Shown here piece after piece: positions 27,935-39,121 of a stretch of 64,000 nt of DNA; the stretch's first letter is position 1; each line of letters begins with the position of its first letter. The notes beneath the pieces are model-generated. The model worked only from the letters and a program-made list of their open reading frames with translations. It made no database searches and was not told the DNA's origin. This DNA comes from Palleronia sp. LCG004 (GTDB lineage: Bacteria; Pseudomonadota; Alphaproteobacteria; Rhodobacterales; Rhodobacteraceae), in NCBI RefSeq assembly GCF_032931615.1, contig NZ_CP136759.1:1054001-1118000 (forward strand). The letters are read 5' to 3'. Position numbers and translations under genes: made by a program.

Positions 27935-28989
27935 TGACGGCAAGCGAGACGAACGCGAACGACACCAGTACGAAGAACGACAGCAACGGCGCGCGAAGCG
28001 CCGAAGCGAAGGCGGGCGCGCAATCGCAGCGCCGCGGTGCCGCGCAACAGAAGGTCCTGGCCTTCGCAAGCCTCATCGTGCTCGTCGTCGGTTTTTCGCT
28101 GGCGAGCCCCAACTTCTTCCAGATATCCAACATCATGGCGATCCTGCAGGCGACATCGGTCAACGGTGTGCTCGCCATCGGGGTCACGCTGATCATCATC
28201 ACCGGGGGCATCGACCTGTCGGTCGGTACGCTCATGACCTTCTGCGCCGTGATGACGGGTGTCGTCCTCACCTGGGCCGGAATGCCCTTAATCTTCGGCG
28301 TGGTGACGGCAATCGCGACGGGTGCGCTCGCGGGATTCGTGTCAGGGTCACTCGTCGCGAAGGCGAGGATCCCGCCCTTCATCGCGACGCTTGGCATGAT
28401 GCTGATATTCCGCGGGATGTCGTTGATCGTGACCGGAACGCGGCCGATCTACTTCAACGATACGCCGGGCTTTAACCAGATTTCGCTCGGTTCCGTGATC
28501 GGATCGGTCTTTCCGGCCTTTCCCCTTCCCAACGGGGTCCTCATCCTCTTTTGCATCGCGATCCTCGCGGCGTGGATCCTGAGCCGTACCGTGCTGGGTC
28601 GTTATACCTTCGCGCTCGGCTCGAACGAGGAGGCGGTAAGGCTTTCAGGCGTCAACACGGACCGTTGGAAGATTGCGATCTACGCACTTTCCGGCGCGAT
28701 CGTAGGTGTTGCGGGCCTTCTGATCGCAAGCCGCCTCAACTCGGCGCAGCCGGCGCTCGGCCTCGGATACGAACTGGAGGCGATCGCGGCCGTCGTCATC
28801 GGCGGAACCAGCCTATCGGGCGGTCGCGGAACGATCCTCGGCACCTTGATCGGCGCGCTTATCATGGCCGTGCTGACGAACGGGCTGCGCGTGCTTTCGG
28901 TCGCACCGGAATGGCAGACGGTCGTCACCGGAGCCATCATCATCTTCGCCGTCTATGCGGATCAATTGCGTCGGCGCAAGACGAGCTGA
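27934..28989 (+). CDS. Sugar ABC transporter permease (RbsC type)
   Basis: A 351-residue inner-membrane permease with about ten spans. It begins with a hydrophilic, Asn/Ser/Ala-rich tail of ~45 residues that is longer than usual. Family signatures are VTLIIITGGIDLSVGTLM near 88 and the GTSLSGGRGTILGTLIGALI loop near 285 that contacts the ATPase. It shares one base with the ATPase gene and works as a homodimer with it. The solute-binding gene follows 54 bases later. Confidence 0.94.
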   Translation: MTASETNANDTSTKNDSNGARSAEAKAGAQSQRRGAAQQKVLAFASLIVLVVGFSLASPNFFQISNIMAILQATSVNGVLAIGVTLIIITGGIDLSVGTLMTFCAVMTGVVLTWAGMPLIFGVVTAIATGALAGFVSGSLVAKARIPPFIATLGMMLIFRGMSLIVTGTRPIYFNDTPGFNQISLGSVIGSVFPAFPLPNGVLILFCIAILAAWILSRTVLGRYTFALGSNEEAVRLSGVNTDRWKIAIYALSGAIVGVAGLLIASRLNSAQPALGLGYELEAIAAVVIGGTSLSGGRGTILGTLIGALIMAVLTNGLRVLSVAPEWQTVVTGAIIIFAVYADQLRRRKTS

Positions 28990-29043
28990 AACGCGCGACA
29001 TGCGTCCAGCTTTCACGTGAACACCTAGGGAGGATAAGACCAA

Positions 29044-29994
29044 ATGTTCAATAGACGAACCCTTATCGGCTCTGCGGCGTCGATTGCGCTGCTGGCCACC
29101 GCTTCGGCTTCGGTCGCGCAGGACGAAGAGCTTTACATTCCGCTGATTTCCAAGGGCTTCCAGCATCAATTCTGGCAGGCGGTCAACACGGGTGCCGAAC
29201 AGGCGGCAGAAGAGCTCGGTGTCCGTGTGACGTTCGAGGGGCCCGACAACGAAACGCAGGTCGATCGCCAGATGGACATGCTGTCGGCCGCACTCGCCAA
29301 CAATCCCGACGCAATCGGTTTTGCCGCGCTCGACAGTCAGGCGGCGATCCCGCTTCTGCGTCAGGCCGACGAAGCCGGAATTCCGATCGTGGCCTTCGAC
29401 TCGGGTGTCGAAAGCGACATTCCCGTGGCGCTCGCCGCGACCGACAACGTCGCCGCCGCGAGCCTCGCAGCCGACAAGATGGCCGAGATCCTCGGCGGTG
29501 AGGGTCAGGTCGCGGTCGTCGCACATGACCAGACCTCGCGTACCGGCGTCGACCGCCGCGATGGCTTCGTCAACCAGATGGAGGCGGAGTATCCCGATAT
29601 CGAGATCGTCGCGATCGAGTATGGCGGCGGCGACCACCTTCGCTCAACCGAGATCACACGGGCATTGCTGGCCGCCTATCCCGATCTCGACGGCATCTTC
29701 GGCACCAACGAAGGCTCGGCCATCGGCGTCGTCAATGGCGTGCGCGAGGCAGGAGCAGAGAACATCACGATCGTCGGATACGATTCGGGCAAGGCCCAGA
29801 CCGACGCGATCCGCGATGGTCTGATGGCGGGCGCGATTACCCAGAACCCCGTCGGCATCGGCCGCGAGACTGTCCGGGCCGCCGTCGCGGCTGCGCGTGG
29901 CGAAGAAGTCGAAAGCAATATCGACACGGGCTTCTACTGGTACGATCAATCGAATATCGACGACCCAGAGATCCAGGAAGTCCTTTACGACTGA
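29044..29994 (+). CDS. Sugar ABC transporter solute-binding protein
   Basis: A 316-residue periplasmic protein of the RbsB (periplasmic-binding-protein-like I) type. The signal peptide is clear (about 1-25, ending ASVA before QDEE). The mature protein opens with IPLISKGFQHQFWQAVNTGA, the usual first strand and sugar-contact helix, and continues with GPDNETQVDRQMDML and PIVAFDSGVES. Context suggests L-fucose or a close relative as ligand. GGAGG precedes the start. A strong hairpin follows the gene, which often serves to keep the binding-protein message more abundant than the downstream genes. Confidence 0.93.
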   Translation: MFNRRTLIGSAASIALLATASASVAQDEELYIPLISKGFQHQFWQAVNTGAEQAAEELGVRVTFEGPDNETQVDRQMDMLSAALANNPDAIGFAALDSQAAIPLLRQADEAGIPIVAFDSGVESDIPVALAATDNVAAASLAADKMAEILGGEGQVAVVAHDQTSRTGVDRRDGFVNQMEAEYPDIEIVAIEYGGGDHLRSTEITRALLAAYPDLDGIFGTNEGSAIGVVNGVREAGAENITIVGYDSGKAQTDAIRDGLMAGAITQNPVGIGRETVRAAVAAARGEEVESNIDTGFYWYDQSNIDDPEIQEVLYD

Positions 29995-30020
29995 TCCCTG
30001 GTATCGGGACCCACACATAG

Positions 30021-30044
30021 GCGGAGGCCGGCATCGGCCTCCGC
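30021..30044 (+). repeat. Intercistronic hairpin after the solute-binding gene
   Basis: A perfect 10-bp GC-rich stem (30021-30030 with 30035-30044) closes a 4-base loop between the binding-protein stop and the fuconate dehydratase start. No T-run follows, so it is more likely an RNA-stabilising or partial-attenuation element than a full terminator. Confidence 0.6.
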
Positions 30045-30062
30045 AAACGATCAGGATACCCC

Positions 30063-32897
<2,835 letters not shown>

Positions 32898-32898
<1 letters not shown>

Positions 32899-33659
32899 CA
32901 CTCAGCCGCCGTATCCGCCGTTTCGTCATGTGCGTGACGATGGGCATGATCGTGCGCGTGATCGTGGTCATGGCGATAGAGCGCAAAGGCACCTTGCGTT
33001 CCCGCACCGAAGAGGGCGCGATAGACCGGTGCCTCGGCCACGACGCGGGGCGTCCCCTCGCAGCAGACATGTCCGTTTAGGCAGACGACGCGGTCCGAGG
33101 CGCTCATCACGACATGGAGATCGTGGCTCACCATCAGGACAGCGCAACCGGTTCGGGCGCGGACTTCCTCGATCCGCCGATAGAAGGATGCGGCCCCCGG
33201 TTGGTCGAGCCCTGCGGTCGCCTCGTCCAGGATCAAAAGGTCCGGATCCCCCAGAATAGCCCGGGCGAGCAGGACACGTTGGAACTGCCCGCCTGAAAGG
33301 TCTGCCATCTGCCGATCAGCGATATCGGCCATGCCCGCGAGATCGAGCGCGTCGAGAATCGCTGCGCGACCTGCGCGCCGTGGCAATCCCATGAAGCGCG
33401 CGACCGTCATCGGAAGCGTGGGATCGAGGGAAAGACGTTGTGGCACATAGCCGATCCGCAATCCATCCGCGCGGACGATCCGACCGTCCGAGGGCATGAC
33501 GCCACCCAGAAGCGCTCGCAGGAGTGTCGACTTGCCCGAACCGTTGGGCCCCACGATGGTCACGATCTCGCCACGTGCGACGTGGAAGTCGACCGCGTCG
33601 AGCACGGTCTCCCGTCCGTATCGGACGGTGAGGCCGCGCGTCTCTATAAGCGCGTTCAT
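32898..33659 (-). CDS. znuC: Zinc ABC transporter ATP-binding protein ZnuC
   Basis: A 253-residue ATPase. Walker A is VGPNGSGKST (near 36-45), the signature is LSGGQFQRVLLARA and Walker B is LLILDEATAGLDQP; the H-loop VSHDLHVV follows. The last ~25 residues are a His/Asp tail (YRHDHDHAHDHAHRHAHDE) that could bind zinc in the cytoplasm, an addition seen in some ZnuC proteins. The ATG at 33659 overlaps the zur stop by four bases, so I prefer it to an upstream alternative inside zur. Confidence 0.94.
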
Positions 33660-34135
33660 GCTTCGGCCCCGGCGCATCGCGGGCAGAGACCCACGGCCTC
33701 GCGCATGGTGCGCTCAATGACGAATCCCGCTGCTTCGGCCGCCCGGCCGAGCTCTCCGGCCATCGGATCCGTCTCCGCCTCGACGATGTGGTCGCAGGAC
33801 CGACAGATGAGGAAGGCTGGTGCGTGACGATCATCGCTATGTGTGCAGGCTATGAACGCGTTCAACCGCTCGACACGATGCGCGAACCCATGCGCGACAA
33901 GGAAGTCGAGTGCGCGGTAGGCGACGGGCGGTTGCGATCCAAGCCCCTCGGCCCGGATCCGATCGAGGATCTCATACGCACCCATGGCCTTGTGCTCTCC
34001 GAGCAGTATCTCGAGCACGCGACGACGCACCTTGGTGAACTGAAGGCGGTTCTCGGCGCAGTGACGCTCGGCCGAGGCAACGCAATCGGCAATACAGCTC
34101 TGATGGTCGTGCGATTCAAAGGCGGGGCTTGCCAT
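33656..34135 (-). CDS. zur: Zinc uptake regulator Zur (Fur family)
   Basis: A 159-residue Fur-family repressor. The DNA-binding domain shows FTKVRRRVLEILLGEHKAMG and AYEILDRIRAEG, followed by PPVAYRALDFLVAHGFAHRV. Metal-site residues include ACTHSDDRHAPAFLICRSCD and the C-terminal CPRC, which form the structural Cys4 zinc site (two CXXC pairs), plus the regulatory His/Asp ligands. With zinc bound it blocks znu genes. It starts the zur-znuC-znuB operon and is divergent from znuA, with a candidate Zur box between them, so it likely controls itself as well. Confidence 0.94.
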   Translation of the reverse strand: MASPAFESHDHQSCIADCVASAERHCAENRLQFTKVRRRVLEILLGEHKAMGAYEILDRIRAEGLGSQPPVAYRALDFLVAHGFAHRVERLNAFIACTHSDDRHAPAFLICRSCDHIVEAETDPMAGELGRAAEAAGFVIERTMREAVGLCPRCAGAEA

Positions 34136-34163
34136 GGAAAACCTCCAAGACGACTATTGATCT

Positions 34164-34176
34164 GTTATACTATCAC
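34164..34176. promoter_or_regulatory. Candidate Zur box between zur and znuA
   Basis: GTTATACTATCAC is a 13-base near-palindrome (GTTATA-N-TATMAC with one mismatch), matching the GTTATA/TATAAC core of Zur operators. It lies in the 86-base gap between the divergent starts, 28 bases from zur and 46 from znuA. A weaker look-alike (GTTACTTAATCAC) sits at 34198-34210 next to the znuA ribosome-binding site. Confidence 0.68.
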
Positions 34177-34221
34177 GTATACCGGTTCGGGTGAATTGTT
34201 ACTTAATCACATGGAGCCGTC

Positions 34222-35238
34222 ATGTCCATCCGCCAGGCAGCCCTTCCCGGCATCGCAATCCTCCTGACTTCGAGTGTCGGTTTCGCGGACGTCCCGAACG
34301 TCGCTGCGGACATTCCGCCGATCCATTCGCTCGTGGCGACGGTGATGGGTGATCTGGGTGAACCCGATCTCATCGTGAGCCGTGGATCCTCGCCCCACGA
34401 TTATGCTATGCGTCCTTCCGAAGCGGAGGCACTGCAGGATGCGGATGCGATCTTCTGGGTTGGCGAACCGCTCGAACCATGGCTCGCCGGAGCGATCCGG
34501 AACCTTGCGGCGGGAACCGATAGCATCTCGTTGCTCGATGTGCAGGGCACGACCACGCACGAGTTCCGGCAGAACGCCGTTTTCGCATCCGATGAAGATC
34601 ACGCGCATGGCCATGATCACAATGATGAAGTGAACGGCCATTCACACGGCGCGGATCACGATCATTCCCACGAGAACCACGGTCATGAGGGCCACGACCA
34701 CGGCGGACATGGTCACTCGCATGACGGACTGGATCCCCATGCCTGGCTCGACCCTTCGAACGGCAAGATCTGGCTTGATACAATCGCGGCGACGCTTTCC
34801 GATCTCGATCCGGAAAACGCGGAAACCTATTCCGCAAATTCAGAGGTTGGGAAATCCGCAATCGATGTCGCAGTCGATGCGGCCCGCGAGACACTCGCTC
34901 CGGTCGGGGATCTCCGCTTCGTCGTGTTCCATGATGCCTACCAGTACTACGAGACGTTCTTCGACCTGAGGACGGTCGGTGCGATCGAACTGAGCGACGC
35001 CTCCGGCGCATCCGCCGCGCGCCTCCAGCAGATCCGCGATGCGATCAAGGAACGGGACGTGTCCTGCGTTTTCGCGGAACCTCAGTTCAACCCTGGCCTC
35101 GTCGAGACGGTGATATCGGAAACAGAAACCAGACAGGGCGTAATCGACCCACTGGGCAGCGATATCTCACTCGGGTCGGATTTCTACCCAGGTCTCATCC
35201 GCGGCATCGCCGAAGACATCGCGGAATGTGGCGCGTGA
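34222..35238 (+). CDS. znuA: Zinc ABC transporter solute-binding protein ZnuA
   Basis: A 338-residue periplasmic zinc receptor of the cluster A-I family. The signal peptide ends near residue 22 (SSVGFA before DVPN). Zinc ligands are His59 in SSPHDYAMRP, His173 in DPHAWLDP and the His in VVFHDAYQYY. A long His/Asp loop at about 126-168 (for example HGADHDHSHENHGHEGH) is the metal-collecting loop typical of ZnuA. GGAG precedes the ATG. It is separated from znuBC and read from the other side of the Zur box; a DUF1007 and a NicO gene follow it on the same strand. Confidence 0.95.
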   Translation: MSIRQAALPGIAILLTSSVGFADVPNVAADIPPIHSLVATVMGDLGEPDLIVSRGSSPHDYAMRPSEAEALQDADAIFWVGEPLEPWLAGAIRNLAAGTDSISLLDVQGTTTHEFRQNAVFASDEDHAHGHDHNDEVNGHSHGADHDHSHENHGHEGHDHGGHGHSHDGLDPHAWLDPSNGKIWLDTIAATLSDLDPENAETYSANSEVGKSAIDVAVDAARETLAPVGDLRFVVFHDAYQYYETFFDLRTVGAIELSDASGASAARLQQIRDAIKERDVSCVFAEPQFNPGLVETVISETETRQGVIDPLGSDISLGSDFYPGLIRGIAEDIAECGA

Positions 35239-35314
35239 TCAGTTCTGGGCGACGCGTCGCGCATGGTGGTGCGGCAGCGTTGCGAAGAAGCGGGATTGCG
35301 CCTACCCCGCGGGT

Positions 35315-35974
35315 ATGCGCTATCTCATCCAGTTAATGACGACATGCGCCTTGGCGACGTCCGCCGGGGCACATCCGCACATTTTCATCGACACCGATTT
35401 CGACCTCGTCTTCGACGACCGGGGAAGGCTCGAAGCGGTGAGGATCGAATGGACCTACGATGATTTCTACTCGCTTCTCTTGGTCGAGGAACAGGATCTC
35501 GACGCGGATGGCGACGGCATCCCCGAACAGGGGCTGCTCGATGACTTTGCCGGCAAGGATGTCGATTGGGAGGCCGGGTTTCCGGGCGATTTCACCGTGA
35601 CACGCAACGGCCAATTGATAGATCTCGGGCCGCCAAAGGCGCATGAGGCACATTGGCGCGACAATCGCGTCGTTACCACGCATCTGCGCCCAGTCGTCGA
35701 GCCCCTCGCTGTCGGAGACAGCAGCATTGTGGCACGCGCCTACGATCCGACTTATTTCGTGGCCTACGACGTTCCAGATGCCCCGGGGATCGAGGGACGA
35801 GAGGATTGTGGACTGGCGCGGAAGGCCGCGGACCATGGCGCGGCGATGCGCGCGGTGGGCGAGGATCTCGCAGCACTCGACCAGAGTGCGGACCCGTTCG
35901 AAGTTGTCGAACTGGACGATATCGGCATACTTTTCTCGGATGCATTCGTGCTGTCATGCGACGCGCCGCGCTGA
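35315..35974 (+). CDS. DUF1007 family protein, exported
   Basis: A 219-residue protein with a signal sequence (MRYLIQLMTTCALATSAGA) followed by the N-terminal HPHIFID motif that opens the mature DUF1007 proteins; this His-rich start could bind metal. The rest is mostly β-strand and acidic (LVEEQDLDADGDGIPEQGL is an EF-hand-like Asp loop near 63). DUF1007 is usually paired with NicO-type metal transporters, as here: its gene overlaps the next by 19 bases. It lies 76 bases after znuA, probably in the same transcript, which points to zinc rather than nickel or cobalt, but this is inference. Confidence 0.85.
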   Translation: MRYLIQLMTTCALATSAGAHPHIFIDTDFDLVFDDRGRLEAVRIEWTYDDFYSLLLVEEQDLDADGDGIPEQGLLDDFAGKDVDWEAGFPGDFTVTRNGQLIDLGPPKAHEAHWRDNRVVTTHLRPVVEPLAVGDSSIVARAYDPTYFVAYDVPDAPGIEGREDCGLARKAADHGAAMRAVGEDLAALDQSADPFEVVELDDIGILFSDAFVLSCDAPR

Positions 35975-36825
35975 TCCTCTTCGCCATCGTTGCCGGGACA
36001 CTCGTCTGGGCCATGATCTCGGGGACCGATGCCCGCTTGGCGCATTGGGCGGCGGGGCATCAACGCGAATTTCAGAACGCGCTCGCCAGAACCCTGCGCG
36101 CATTGAGGGCAGGGGAACCAGGGGCGCTTTTCGCGATGGCCGGCATCTGTTTTTCATACGGGGTCGTGCATGCGATCGGACCGGGTCACGGGAAGGTCCT
36201 GGTCGGTGGCTACGGCATCGGGCGCCGTGTTCCGCTTCTGCGTCTCTCGATCGTCGCGATGATCTCGGCTCTCGGCCAGGCTGTGACAGCGATCGTGCTG
36301 ACGGGTGCAGGCCTGCTTGCTCTCGGTTGGTCGCGGGAGCGCATGACTGCCCTGGCCGAGGACGTGATGGTTCCGATCAGCGCCGCGGCCATCGGAGCGA
36401 TCGGCCTCTGGCTTGTCTGGCGCGGCACCCGGCGCATCGCGTCGCGGGATCAGGCCCATTCGGAGTGCTGCGGTCATGCCCATGGGCCCACGCCCGAAGC
36501 GGTCACCGAAGCCGGTAATGGCCGCGAGGTCGCGGCACTTATCGCGGGAATCGCCATCCGGCCCTGCAGCGGCGCGCTCCTGTTGCTGGTGCTGAGTTGG
36601 CACATGGACATCTGGGTCGCTGGAATGGCCGGGACGATCGCCATGGCGTTCGGGACCGGCCTCGTTACCGTAGCGGTTGCTATCGTCGCCGTGACGGCGA
36701 GGGAAGGCGCGCTTGCCACTCTCACCGGCGGCGGCGCGCGGCTCTTCCGCATCCTGCCCGCGATCGAACTTGCCGCCGGGTGCGCCATCGCCCTTGTTGC
36801 GATCCGCATGTTTCAGTCCGGCTGA
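35956..36825 (+). CDS. NicO/RcnA-family metal transporter
   Basis: A 289-residue membrane protein with about seven spans. The family motif HAIGPGHGKVLVGGYGIGRR lies near residue 70, the second half carries GIAIRPCSGALLLLVL, and a His/Cys-containing loop (HSECCGHAHGP) lies between spans near residue 168. Relatives move nickel or cobalt outward; homologues next to DUF1007 and zinc genes may move zinc. It overlaps the DUF1007 gene by 19 bases, so the two form one unit downstream of znuA. Confidence 0.87.
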   Translation: MRRAALILFAIVAGTLVWAMISGTDARLAHWAAGHQREFQNALARTLRALRAGEPGALFAMAGICFSYGVVHAIGPGHGKVLVGGYGIGRRVPLLRLSIVAMISALGQAVTAIVLTGAGLLALGWSRERMTALAEDVMVPISAAAIGAIGLWLVWRGTRRIASRDQAHSECCGHAHGPTPEAVTEAGNGREVAALIAGIAIRPCSGALLLLVLSWHMDIWVAGMAGTIAMAFGTGLVTVAVAIVAVTAREGALATLTGGGARLFRILPAIELAAGCAIALVAIRMFQSG

Positions 36826-36889
36826 TCCGACGTGCATCCGGCGGCGGGACCGTGTTAGGCCGCGCGAAACGGAGCCGGGAGAGCGGGCG

Positions 36890-37654
36890 TTGAAGGACAT
36901 CATTCACGAGCTCTATCGCGGAGACGGCGATCGCGCCCATATCTTCCGGACGTTGCTTTTTCTCTTCGATATCTCGACGATCGGCTATTTCATCTACACC
37001 GCGACGGCGGAAGCGACCACTCGGTTGCTGCTGCTCGACCTTGCGATTGCAATCGTCGTGCTGACCGATCTATCGCTGCGCCTCTGGATCGCCGAACGCC
37101 GGGTGCGGTACCTGCTGAGTGTCCCGACCCTTGCAGATATCATAGTCGTCGTGTCGCTTCTCGCTCCCGTCCTGACGGGAGCGAATCTCGGTTTCTTCAA
37201 GGTATTGCGCGTGCTGCGCCTGATGCGTGTTTCGGAATTCGCCGAGAAGCTCAACCGTCGAACGCCTTGGGTAGACATCAATCCCCGTGTCGTCACGGCG
37301 GCTACGAACCTTCTGGCATTCATCTTCGTGGTGACCTCACTCGTCTGGGTGTGGGAACACGGGCGCAACGAGAATATGCAAACCTATATCGACGCGCTCT
37401 ACTTCACGATCACCACGCTGACGACGACGGGATACGGTGACATCACACTGACCGATCCACTTGGGCGGGTCATGACGATCGGCATCATGATCTTCGGCGT
37501 CGGGTTCTTCCTCAAGCTGCTTCAGGCGCTCTACCGGCCCAACAAGGTCGAGCAATGTTGTGGTACGTGCGGGCTAAGTCTCCACGAACGGGACGCGAGC
37601 CACTGCAAGCATTGCGGATCGACGATCTACATCGAAACCGAAGGCGCGGATTGA
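36890..37654 (+). CDS. Voltage-gated-like K+ channel with C-terminal zinc ribbon
   Basis: A 254-residue six-span ion channel. Spans 1-4 run from about 18 to 118; the fourth has Arg at spaced positions (FFKVLRVLRLMRVSEF), as in voltage sensors. The pore loop carries the potassium filter TTTGYGD near residue 180. The last 40 residues add a zinc ribbon with two CXXC pairs (Cys224/227 and Cys239/242). The start is a TTG at 36890 after GGGAG; a longer reading would lie within the NicO gene. It follows the zinc locus on the same strand by 64 bases, so it may be co-transcribed with it. Confidence 0.85.
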   Translation: MKDIIHELYRGDGDRAHIFRTLLFLFDISTIGYFIYTATAEATTRLLLLDLAIAIVVLTDLSLRLWIAERRVRYLLSVPTLADIIVVVSLLAPVLTGANLGFFKVLRVLRLMRVSEFAEKLNRRTPWVDINPRVVTAATNLLAFIFVVTSLVWVWEHGRNENMQTYIDALYFTITTLTTTGYGDITLTDPLGRVMTIGIMIFGVGFFLKLLQALYRPNKVEQCCGTCGLSLHERDASHCKHCGSTIYIETEGAD

Positions 37655-37717
37655 TCGCACATACAACGCAGGAGGAGATGGACAAGCGACTTTCGTCATT
37701 CTAGGAAGGCGCTGACT

Positions 37718-37793
37718 GCCCGTATAGCTCAGCTGGTAGAGCAACTGATTTGTAATCAGTAGGTCCCGGGTTCGACTCCTGGTGCGGGCACCA
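37718..37793 (+). tRNA. tRNA-Thr (anticodon TGT)
   Basis: A complete 76-base cloverleaf including the encoded CCA. The acceptor arm GCCCGTA pairs with TGCGGGC, the D arm is AGCTCAGCTGGTAGAGC, the anticodon stem CTGAT/ATCAG encloses TTTGTAA (anticodon TGT, reading ACA), and the T arm is CCCGGGTTCGACTCCTGG. An insertion sequence begins 72 bases downstream and an accessory region follows, so this tRNA marks a boundary of flexible DNA. Confidence 0.97.
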
Positions 37794-37855
37794 ATCAGTC
37801 AACAGCTTGAACACTTAGAGGGACCTGCCCGATCTGCGTTTTACTGGTCGGGTTG

Positions 37856-37864
37856 CCGCTTAAG
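37856..37864. repeat. Target-site duplication, left copy (CCGCTTAAG)
   Basis: Nine bases immediately left of the insertion sequence, identical to 38918-38926. Nine-base duplications are typical of the IS903 group of the IS5 family. Confidence 0.9.
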
Positions 37865-38917
37865 GGCATTGTTGCAGAACTCACGCTTGAGGCATGACTT
37901 CCCCTTCCCCCGCTGAGGTTATGCGACGCGAACGATCTCGGCAGTGCCGAGGGCATTGAAGCGGTTCATGAGTGCGACGCGAATGTGGATCTCGGCGGTT
38001 TGGCGGTCAGGGTCTCTTGCGGCTATGCGTTCGCCGAATGCTTTGAGGCATCGCATTTTCGCCTCCACGCGGCTGCGTGCGTGGTATCCGGTCCAGTACT
38101 TCCAGAATGCTCTGCCGTAATGCTTCGTGGCGCGCAGCGTCTCGTTCCGCGCCTTCGCTGCCGGGCCGTCTTCCTTCCAGGCGCGCCCGTTTCTCCGGAT
38201 CGGGATGATCGGTGTGGCTTGCCGGTCGGCGATAGCAGCATGGCAGCGACGTGTGTCGTAGGCACCGTCGGCGGTCACCGTGCCGATCTGCTCGTCCTCG
38301 GGGATCTGGCCGAGTAGCTCGGGTAGGATCGGGCTGTCGCCATCGCGGCTTGGAGTGAACTCGACGGCCCGGATGTCGGAAGTGGCCGTATCCATGGCGA
38401 GATGCACCTTGCGCCACTGACGACGGCCTTGGGCGCCATGCTTGCGCGCCTGCCACTCACCGTCGCCGAGGAACTTGATGCCCGTGCTATCCACGAGCAA
38501 GTTGAGCGGGCCATCGGAGCAGCGATACGGGATCTGGACCGCCAAGGTCTTTTGCCTGCGGCACAGGGTGCTGAAGTCGGGGACGGACCAGTTCAGCCCC
38601 GCCAACCGGAGCAGGCTGGCCACCATACCGGCGGTCTGTCGCAAGGGCAGCTTGAAGAGAACTTTGACCGACAGACAAAACTGGATAGCGGCATCTGAGA
38701 AGACGGGTGGACGTCCGAGCCGACCTTTATGCGGCGCCAGCCAAGCCATCTCCCGGTCTATCCAGATCAGCATTGAGCCGCGCTTGCGCAAGGCAGCGTT
38801 GTAGCTGGACCAGTTCGTCGTGCGGTAGCGGGCGGGGGAAGGCTTGCTCATGCAGCCCGTCTAACCAACTGGATTCACGCTGTGAATCGCCCGCAGACAG
38901 AGTTCTGCAACAACGCC
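37865..38917 (-). mobile_element. Insertion sequence, IS5 family (IS903 group), complete
   Basis: A 1053-bp element. Its ends are 18-bp inverted repeats differing at one position (left GGCATTGTTGCAGAACTC, right reads GGCGTTGTTGCAGAACTC inward). It encodes one intact transposase on the minus strand. The flanking 9-bp direct repeats CCGCTTAAG are perfect, which shows a simple insertion into the intergenic region between tRNA-Thr and a LysR gene. The size, ends and 9-bp duplication all fit the IS903 group. Confidence 0.95.
37919..38851 (-). CDS. IS5-family transposase
   Basis: A 310-residue DDE transposase. The catalytic Asp residues lie in NLLVDSTGIKF and TADGAYDT, and the third acidic residue lies in the exact Y(2)R(3)E(6)K pattern of the family (YHARSRVEAKMRCLK). 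The N-terminal YRTTNWSSYNAALRKRGS block is common in IS903-group elements. No frameshift or stop interrupts it, so the element may still move. Confidence 0.95.
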   Translation of the reverse strand: MSKPSPARYRTTNWSSYNAALRKRGSMLIWIDREMAWLAPHKGRLGRPPVFSDAAIQFCLSVKVLFKLPLRQTAGMVASLLRLAGLNWSVPDFSTLCRRQKTLAVQIPYRCSDGPLNLLVDSTGIKFLGDGEWQARKHGAQGRRQWRKVHLAMDTATSDIRAVEFTPSRDGDSPILPELLGQIPEDEQIGTVTADGAYDTRRCHAAIADRQATPIIPIRRNGRAWKEDGPAAKARNETLRATKHYGRAFWKYWTGYHARSRVEAKMRCLKAFGERIAARDPDRQTAEIHIRVALMNRFNALGTAEIVRVA

Positions 38918-38926
38918 CCGCTTAAG
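38918..38926. repeat. Target-site duplication, right copy (CCGCTTAAG)
   Basis: Nine bases immediately right of the insertion sequence, identical to the left copy at 37856-37864. Confidence 0.9.
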
Positions 38927-38942
38927 TAGAATTCGTTTGCAT

Positions 38943-39020
38943 TGATCAATTCCTCCGCTGATCAACCGGTTCAACTTCTTCCTACATTGCAGTGGGAGGT
39001 AATTCTTCGAAGTTAATTAC
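38943..39020. promoter_or_regulatory. Repeats upstream of the LysR gene at 39122
   Basis: TGATCAA occurs twice (38943-38949 and 38959-38965), and GTAATT/AATTAC (38999-39004, 39015-39020) flank a CTTCGAAG palindrome. The stretch is AT-rich against a GC-rich background and lies 100-180 bases before the regulator gene. It looks like an operator/promoter region, perhaps for self-control by the LysR protein. Confidence 0.4.
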
Positions 39021-39121
39021 GGTAAGGTTCAACTCTGGATGTTACGCCTGTCGTGCATGTGTTTTTGCCACGCCATTTTCCGACATGACCCCGGGCAGGA
39101 AATGTCCTACTGAATTTCGCC

